Part shown: positions 6,459 to 10,518 of the stretch, in pieces
How the letters are laid out: each line of letters opens with the position of its first letter
Position numbering within the stretch: position 1 is the stretch's first letter
Assembly: GCA_964402955.1 (NCBI GenBank)
Contig: CAYOEZ010000178.1
Location: 1-10,518 of the forward strand
Reading direction: 5' to 3'
Length of the DNA: 10,518 nucleotides
Origin: CAYOEZ01 sp964402955
GTDB lineage: Bacteria; Chloroflexota; DTOL01; DAOUCN01
Program-made: the position numbers and the translations under genes
Notes under the pieces: generated by a model
Databases searched by the model: none
Told to the model about the DNA's origin: nothing
Seen by the model: only the letters and a program-made list of their open reading frames with translations

Positions 6459-7331
6459 ATGGACAACCTCATTACGTTGGGGCTGGTGCTGGTGCTGGTC
6501 GTGATCTTCATCGGCTGGATTGTGAAGATCGTCCGTGAGTACGAGCGCATCGTGGTCTTCCGCCTGGGGCGCTGCATCGGCGAGAAGGGGCCAGGCCTGG
6601 TCTTGCTGATCCCCATCGTTGACCAGCCTGTCGGGGTGGACTTACGCGAGCAGTATCTCGAGATCCCTGCTCAAGCCTGTATCACCAAGGACAACGCCAC
6701 CATCTCGGTTGACTTCCTGATCTATTGGAAGGTCACAGACGCCTCAAACAGCGTCATTCAGGTCAAGAACTTCGCCGGAGCGTCCCAGGGCATCGCTACC
6801 ACCACCCTGCGCGCCGTTGTCGGCGACATCACCCTGGACAATGTCCTGGCCCAGCGCGAGCACATCAACACCTTGCTGCGCGAGAGGCTCGATGAAGTGA
6901 CAGGCCGCTGGGGCGTCAAAGTCACCGCGGTTGAGATCCGCGAGATCGTGCCGCCGCGCGACATCCAGGAAGCCATGACCCGCCAAATGTCGGCCGAGCG
7001 CAACCGCCGCGCTGTCGTGACCGAAGCCGACGGCAAACGTGAGGCAACCATCCTCGTCGCCGAGGGCGACAAACAGTCCAACATCCTGCGCGCCGAGGGC
7101 GAACGCCAGGCCGCCATCCTGCGCGCCGAAGGCTTTGCTCTCGCCCTGGACAAGATCTTCACCATTGCCAAGACTGTCGACTCCAAGACCATGAGCCTGC
7201 AATATCTCGAGGCGCTCAAGGCGCTCGGCGCTGGCCCGGCGACCAAGTTCATCTTCCCCATGGAGTTCGAGAAGTTCCTCAAGCCCCTGGGCGACTTTGC
7301 CCAGCAGGCGATGCAAGACAAGAAAGAGTAA
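6459..7331 (+). CDS. Stomatin/slipin-family SPFH membrane protein
   Basis: This 290-aa member of the SPFH (stomatin/prohibitin/flotillin/HflK-C) superfamily is of the normal slipin length. A single N-terminal membrane helix (about 4-22) is followed by the stomatin signature YERIVVFRLGR (28-38) and the SPFH domain to about 180. It then runs into a charged coiled coil (about 175-228) containing three spaced I-L-x-AEG repeats: ILVAEG, ILRAEG and ILRAEG. A short hydrophobic tail (ATKFIFPMEFEKFL, 261-274) corresponds to the region that archaeal NfeD proteases cleave in their slipin partner. The ribosome binding site AAGGAG is well placed before ATG 6459. Slipins form membrane oligomers and microdomains. 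It is cotranscribed with nfeD and ends at a convergent hairpin. Identity is firm; the physiological substrate is unknown. Confidence 0.93.
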   Translation: MDNLITLGLVLVLVVIFIGWIVKIVREYERIVVFRLGRCIGEKGPGLVLLIPIVDQPVGVDLREQYLEIPAQACITKDNATISVDFLIYWKVTDASNSVIQVKNFAGASQGIATTTLRAVVGDITLDNVLAQREHINTLLRERLDEVTGRWGVKVTAVEIREIVPPRDIQEAMTRQMSAERNRRAVVTEADGKREATILVAEGDKQSNILRAEGERQAAILRAEGFALALDKIFTIAKTVDSKTMSLQYLEALKALGAGPATKFIFPMEFEKFLKPLGDFAQQAMQDKKE

Positions 7332-7350
7332 CAGCCAGGCAAAACACCCG

Positions 7351-7396
7351 AGAAACAAAATGAGCCATCCCGATCTGGGATGGCTCATAGGTTTCT
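7351..7396. terminator. Bidirectional terminator between the slipin gene and tRNA-Glu
   Basis: ATGAGCCATCCC (7360-7371) and GGGATGGCTCAT (7377-7388) form a perfect 12-bp stem with a 5-nt loop. Outer AGAAAC (7351-7356) and GTTTCT (7391-7396) can extend it. On the minus strand the stem is followed by TTTGTTTC, a fair U-tract for ending the tRNA transcript; on the plus strand the tail is weaker. It sits between two convergent genes. Confidence 0.75.
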
Positions 7397-7398
7397 TG

Positions 7399-7475
7399 TG
7401 GTAGCGCATACCGGATTCGAACCGGTGATCTCATCCTTGAGAGGGATGTGTCCTGGGCCGCTAGACGAATGCGCC
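7399..7475 (-). tRNA. tRNA-Glu (anticodon CUC)
   Basis: The 77-nt cloverleaf includes an encoded CCA (minus-strand end at 7399). The acceptor stem GGCGCAT/ATGCGCT has six Watson-Crick pairs plus a terminal G-U, with A as discriminator. The D arm is GTCT...GGAC. The anticodon stem CATCC/GGATG encloses the 7-nt loop CTCTCAA, giving anticodon CUC for GAG codons. The 5-nt variable loop is AGATC, and the T arm ACCGG/CCGGT has the loop TTCGAAT. A promoter is found upstream on the minus strand (7494-7522). Confidence 0.95.
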
Positions 7476-7493
7476 GCTGCTCATTGCAGCTAG

Positions 7494-7522
7494 ATTGTAG
7501 CATAGACGGCCAGGCGTGTCAA
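7494..7522 (-). promoter_or_regulatory. Promoter of the tRNA-Glu gene
   Basis: Minus-strand TTGACA (7517-7522), a 17-bp spacer and TACAAT (7494-7499). The start should fall near 7487, about 12 nt before the mature tRNA 5' end at 7475. Confidence 0.8.
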
Positions 7523-7543
7523 GAAGATTTTCGCTCATATCTG

Positions 7544-7572
7544 TTGACATCCCCCGCCCATCCATGTATGAT
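7544..7572 (+). promoter_or_regulatory. Promoter of the gcl-like gene
   Basis: TTGACA (7544-7549), a 17-bp spacer and TATGAT (7567-7572). The start near 7579 leaves a leader of about 55 nt before ATG 7634. It is divergent from the tRNA promoter, with 21 bp between the two -35 boxes. Confidence 0.8.
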
Positions 7573-7633
7573 AGATGCCACAACAGGCAAGCAGACTGCA
7601 TCGCCTGCCAGTCCACATCACGAGGAGACGACC

Positions 7634-9304
7634 ATGCGTGTTGCAGAAGTTGTCGTTCGCATCCTGGAAAGCGAGGGCATCGAAGCCGCCTTCGGCATTC
7701 CCGGCGCAGCCATCAACCCCACCTATCAGTACCTCGGCGCCTCACAGAAGATCAAGCACTACATCGCTCGCCACGAAGAAGGCGCTGTCCATGCCGCCGA
7801 CGGCTACTTCCGCGCCTCCGGCAAGATGGCTCTCGCCATCTGCACCTCCGGCCCCGCCGCCACCAACCTGGTGACCGGACTCTACACGGCGCAGATCGAC
7901 TCCATGCCCCTGATCGCCATCACCGGCCAGAACGTGCGCGCCCAACTGGGCAAGGAAGCCTTTCAGTGCGTTGATATCGTCACCATTTGCCGCCCCGTCT
8001 GCAAGGGTGCATGGTGCATCACCGAGCCAAACCAGGTGCCCAGCATCATGCGCCTGGCCTTCTGGACGGCGCGCGAAGGCCGCCCCGGCCCGGTTCTCAT
8101 TGACCTCCCCCTCGATGTGCAGATGGCCGACATTCCCTACGATCCCGACAAAGACGCCCCCCTGCCCATCCACAAGACAGCGCCCAACGAGGCGCAGATA
8201 GCTCAGGCAATTGACATGCTCCTTGCCGCCGAAAAGCCTGTCCTGATCATGGGCGGCGGCGTCATGCTCGCCGGCGCCACCGAGCGCTTCACCGAATTCG
8301 CTGAGTACATGCAACTACCGGTCATCACCACCTACATGGCCACCGGCGGCATTCCGGCCAATCATCCGCTGCACGTCGGCCACATCGGTATCCAGGTCGG
8401 CTCGCCCTTCGGCAACAAGTTCTTCCTCGATTCCGATCTCGTCATGGGCATCGGCAACCGCTTCACCGATCGCCATACCGGCAAGCTGGATGTCTACACC
8501 AAAGGCCGCCGCTTCATCCACATCAACGTCGACCCCGCAACCATCGGGCGCATCGTTCCAACTGAGCTTGGTATCGTCGCCGATGCCGGTCTTGCCATCG
8601 ACGCCCTGCTTAAAATCGCCAGGCAGAAGACAGCAAAACGCCAGCGCTCCGAGCGGGTCAAGGAGATACCCACCCGCCGCGCTGCCATGGCGCGCAAGAC
8701 GGACTACGATCAGACGCCCATCAAACCACAACGCGTCTACCAGGAACTCAACGAGTACTTCGGCGACGACACCATGTTTACCACCGGCTGCGGCCTGACC
8801 CAGATCTGGTCGGGCCAGTTCCAGAGCACGCCTCTGCCGCGCACCTACCTGGTCTCAGGCGGCGGCGGAACCCTGGGCTACGATCTGCCGGCGGCGATTG
8901 GCGCCAAGCTGGCCCGTCCTGAGTCCGCGGCCGTTGCTGTCATGGGCGATGGCGGATTCGGCTTCATGATGGAAGAGATGGCGATGGCCTGCCAGTACAA
9001 GGTACCCATCGTTGTCGTGATCGTCAACAATGGCTACCTCAGCCTGATTCGCCAGAACCAGAAATACGCCTACAAATACGAGTATGGCGTTGACCTCACC
9101 TATGATGGCCTGGGCATGGACTTCGTCAAGATTTCCGAAGGCTTCGGCGCCTATGCCGAACGCGTCACCCGGCCCGGCGACATCAAAGCAGCCCTCGATC
9201 GCTGCGTCAAGTCCGGCAAGACTGCTCTGCTCGACATCATTGTCGAACGCGAAACTGACGCCTCGATGGGTCCCAGTATCGACGCCATCACCGAATTCAA
9301 CTAG
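7634..9304 (+). CDS. gcl: Glyoxylate carboligase-like ThDP enzyme (tartronate-semialdehyde synthase family)
   Basis: This 556-aa thiamine-diphosphate enzyme belongs to the acetolactate synthase/Gcl family; Gcl joins two glyoxylates to tartronate semialdehyde plus CO2. The start is fixed by AGGAG 6 nt before ATG. The N-terminal PYR domain has FGIPGAAINP (20-29). The middle FAD/NAD-type domain has GIGNRFTDRHTG (272-283), close to the GNRFANRHTG of E. coli Gcl. The C-terminal PP domain has MGDGGFGF (437-444) to VNN (464-466), the ThDP/Mg site. Gcl-like landmarks include KPQRVYQELNEYFG (364-377), NNGYLSLIRQNQ (465-476) and the end MGPSIDAITEF (545-555). Unlike E. coli Gcl, which has Val51, residue 48 is the canonical ThDP glutamate (RHEEGAVH). 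The substrate could therefore differ, and acetolactate synthase-like activity is the main alternative. It has its own promoter and terminator. Confidence 0.8.
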   Translation: MRVAEVVVRILESEGIEAAFGIPGAAINPTYQYLGASQKIKHYIARHEEGAVHAADGYFRASGKMALAICTSGPAATNLVTGLYTAQIDSMPLIAITGQNVRAQLGKEAFQCVDIVTICRPVCKGAWCITEPNQVPSIMRLAFWTAREGRPGPVLIDLPLDVQMADIPYDPDKDAPLPIHKTAPNEAQIAQAIDMLLAAEKPVLIMGGGVMLAGATERFTEFAEYMQLPVITTYMATGGIPANHPLHVGHIGIQVGSPFGNKFFLDSDLVMGIGNRFTDRHTGKLDVYTKGRRFIHINVDPATIGRIVPTELGIVADAGLAIDALLKIARQKTAKRQRSERVKEIPTRRAAMARKTDYDQTPIKPQRVYQELNEYFGDDTMFTTGCGLTQIWSGQFQSTPLPRTYLVSGGGGTLGYDLPAAIGAKLARPESAAVAVMGDGGFGFMMEEMAMACQYKVPIVVVIVNNGYLSLIRQNQKYAYKYEYGVDLTYDGLGMDFVKISEGFGAYAERVTRPGDIKAALDRCVKSGKTALLDIIVERETDASMGPSIDAITEFN

Positions 9305-9314
9305 TCACCTGCAC

Positions 9315-9354
9315 AAAGACTTCCGAAGTCTTCGGGACGTCGGAAGTCTTTTTT
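9315..9354 (+). terminator. Intrinsic terminator after the gcl-like gene
   Basis: AAAGACTTCCGA (9315-9326) pairs with TCGGAAGTCTTT (9340-9351) in a 12-bp stem, followed by a run of Ts to 9354. The module AAGACTTC/GAAGTCTT is present three times (9316-9323, 9325-9332, 9343-9350), so an alternative short hairpin of the first two copies competes with the full stem. Confidence 0.88.
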
Positions 9355-9371
9355 GTGGGGTAGGTGTGGAT

Positions 9372-10391
9372 ATGTCTACAAGTACCGATCGTCCCCTTCT
9401 CGCCATCACCATGGGCGACCCGGCCGGCATCGGGCCCGAGGTCATCCTCAAAGCTTTGCGCCGCGAGAGCGTCTATGCCCACAGCCGCCCGCTGCTGATC
9501 GGCGACCAACGCATCCTGGAACGCACCGCTTTCGCGATCGGCGGCCCGGCGTTGGCCTTCGAGACTGTCGCCGATCCGGTTGCCGGGCGCTACCTCAAGG
9601 GAACCGTCACCGTGCTTGATCTGCACAACGCCGACCCCGCGGCCTGTCCCATTGGGCAGATCAGCGCTGCCGCAGGGCGCGCCGCGGTCGAGTATGTCTT
9701 GCGCGCCTGCGACCTCGCCCTGGCTGGGACCGCTGCTGCCGTCGTCACCGCCCCGCTCAACAAGGCAGCCATGAACCTGGCCGGGTTCAGCTACGCCGGC
9801 CACACCGAGTTGTTGACCGAGCGCACCCACGCCCGGAAAGTGAGCATGCTGCTCATCGGCGAAAAGCTGCGCGTTGTCCACGTCAGCACCCACGTCTCTC
9901 TGGCCGAGGCTATCCGCCGCGTCACCGCCGCCCGCGTTGGCGAGGTCATCAACCTGGCGCAGACGTCGTGCCTGGCCCTGGGCATCAGCGCACCGCGCAT
10001 TGCCATTGCCGGTCTCAACCCCCACGCCGGCGAGGGTGGCCTGTTCGGCGACCACGAAGAAAAAGAAGTCATGCCTGCTGTGCTGGCCGCCCGCGCCCGC
10101 GGCCTCAGCGTCTCCGATCCGCTCCCGCCCGACACCGTCTTCCTGCGCGCTATCAAGGGCGAATTCGACATCGTCGTTGCCATGTACCACGACCAGGGCC
10201 ACATCCCCATGAAGCTGCTTGCCTTCGACAGCGGCGTCAACGTGAGCATGGGCCTGCCCATCATCCGCACCTCGGTCGACCACGGCACCGCCTTCGACAT
10301 CGCCGGCAAAGGTATCGCCAGCGAAACGAGCATGCTTGCCGCCATCGATGTTGCTCTACAACTGATCGCCGCCCAACGCTCTCATTCGTAG
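9372..10391 (+). CDS. PdxA-family dehydrogenase, probably PdxA2-type (4-phospho-threonate/erythronate)
   Basis: This 339-aa metal- and NAD(P)-dependent decarboxylating dehydrogenase is of normal family length. Motifs: ITMGDPAGIGPE (12-23), GHTE (143-146), VSTHVSL (171-177), AGLNPHAGEGG (213-223), MYHDQGHIPMK (271-281) and RTSVDHGTAFDIAGKG (299-314). H174, H218 and H273 match the three metal-binding histidines of E. coli PdxA. PdxA1 enzymes of vitamin B6 synthesis usually read YHDQGLP at the last ligand; the YHDQGHIP seen here is typical of PdxA2 proteins, which oxidise 4-phospho-D-threonate or -erythronate in sugar-acid catabolism. The ATG at 9372 has only a weak GGTGTGG leader, and GTG 9366 is an alternative. 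It follows the gcl-like gene across a terminator, and I see no clear promoter, so expression may depend on readthrough. Family certain; subfamily likely. Confidence 0.88.
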   Translation: MSTSTDRPLLAITMGDPAGIGPEVILKALRRESVYAHSRPLLIGDQRILERTAFAIGGPALAFETVADPVAGRYLKGTVTVLDLHNADPAACPIGQISAAAGRAAVEYVLRACDLALAGTAAAVVTAPLNKAAMNLAGFSYAGHTELLTERTHARKVSMLLIGEKLRVVHVSTHVSLAEAIRRVTAARVGEVINLAQTSCLALGISAPRIAIAGLNPHAGEGGLFGDHEEKEVMPAVLAARARGLSVSDPLPPDTVFLRAIKGEFDIVVAMYHDQGHIPMKLLAFDSGVNVSMGLPIIRTSVDHGTAFDIAGKGIASETSMLAAIDVALQLIAAQRSHS

Positions 10392-10518
10392 GGCAGGTTT
10401 CCATACCCGCCGCTCCAATTCGTAGGGCCGGTTTCCATACCTGCCACTCCAGTCTGCAGGGCCGGTTTCCATACCTGCCACTCCAGTCTGTAGGGCCGGT
10501 TTCCATACCTGCCACTCC
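10388..10518. repeat. 34-bp tandem repeat array (about 3.9 copies, running off the window)
   Basis: Copies start at 10388, 10422, 10456 and 10490, an exact 34-bp period. The core GGGCCGGTTTCCATACCTGCC recurs with few changes; the first copy is the most divergent (GGGCAGG and CCCGCC). Within each unit GGCCGGT and ACCTGCC form an imperfect inverted repeat around TTCCAT. The first copy includes the stop codon of the upstream gene. There are no unique spacers, so it is not a CRISPR array. The array continues past the window edge. Confidence 0.9.

Noticed and set aside
7399..7475. tRNA-Glu as the attachment site of the phage-type block.
   Set aside because: The nfeD-slipin operon lies between, no integrase is present, and I see no second copy of the tRNA 3' end in the window.
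9297..10283. 328-aa minus-strand open frame opposite the pdxA-family gene.
   Set aside because: Asp/Gly/Ala/Val-rich antisense shadow; the plus strand has the full set of PdxA motifs.
10261..10515. 84-aa minus-strand frame of repeated MET-G-P units, as a repeat protein.
   Set aside because: It is a translation of the non-coding 34-bp array; because 34 is not a multiple of 3, each copy is read in a different frame.
10388..10518. CRISPR array.
   Set aside because: The whole 34-bp unit is conserved; there are no unique spacers between repeats.

Overview
The window looks like GC-rich bacterial chromosome (roughly 60% GC by eye). It has three parts: a minus-strand block with phage-type DNA-packaging genes (about 2-4752), a plus-strand membrane operon (5097-7331), and a plus-strand metabolic pair (7634-10391). 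A tRNA-Glu(CUC) gene lies between the last two. A Chloroflexota-like host would fit the gene content, the low-complexity G-run tracts and the hairpin and tandem repeats. That is an impression rather than a demonstrated assignment, and no taxonomic marker settles it.

Minus-strand block, in transcription order. A strong promoter (4969-4997) drives a leader of about 210 nt carrying three stem-loops. It is followed by a 628-aa protein of unknown function made of two similar halves joined by a Gly/Pro linker, then, 1 nt later, a 263-aa beta-rich protein with a basic tail. A 14-bp perfect hairpin (2018-2054) closes this operon. A second promoter (1970-1998), overlapped by two dyads, one of them a GAAC-N4-GTTC LexA-like box at the expected start of transcription, drives a putative small terminase protein and a complete large terminase (ATPase plus nuclease motifs). 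These two overlap by ATGA. Both terminase-region genes carry in-frame, G-run-rich low-complexity tracts. No capsid, portal or integrase gene is in view, so prophage, prophage remnant and gene-transfer-agent-like island all remain possible.

Plus-strand membrane operon. A consensus promoter (5008-5036), back-to-back with the minus-strand one, drives a long-form NfeD membrane serine protease with its catalytic Ser/Lys candidates, followed 33 bp later by a stomatin/slipin SPFH protein. This is the well-known NfeD-slipin pair.

Convergent hairpin, tRNA and metabolic genes. A hairpin terminator separates the slipin gene from the oppositely oriented tRNA-Glu. Divergent from the tRNA is a thiamine-diphosphate enzyme that most resembles glyoxylate carboligase (Gcl) but has Glu where E. 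coli Gcl has Val51. After an intrinsic terminator comes a PdxA-family dehydrogenase with a PdxA2-like YHDQGHIPMK motif, so the pair may belong to C2/C4 sugar-acid metabolism rather than to vitamin B6 synthesis. The window ends in a tandem array with an exact 34-bp period that starts at the pdxA-family stop codon. All five promoters I can read have a perfect TTGACA and a 17-bp spacer.
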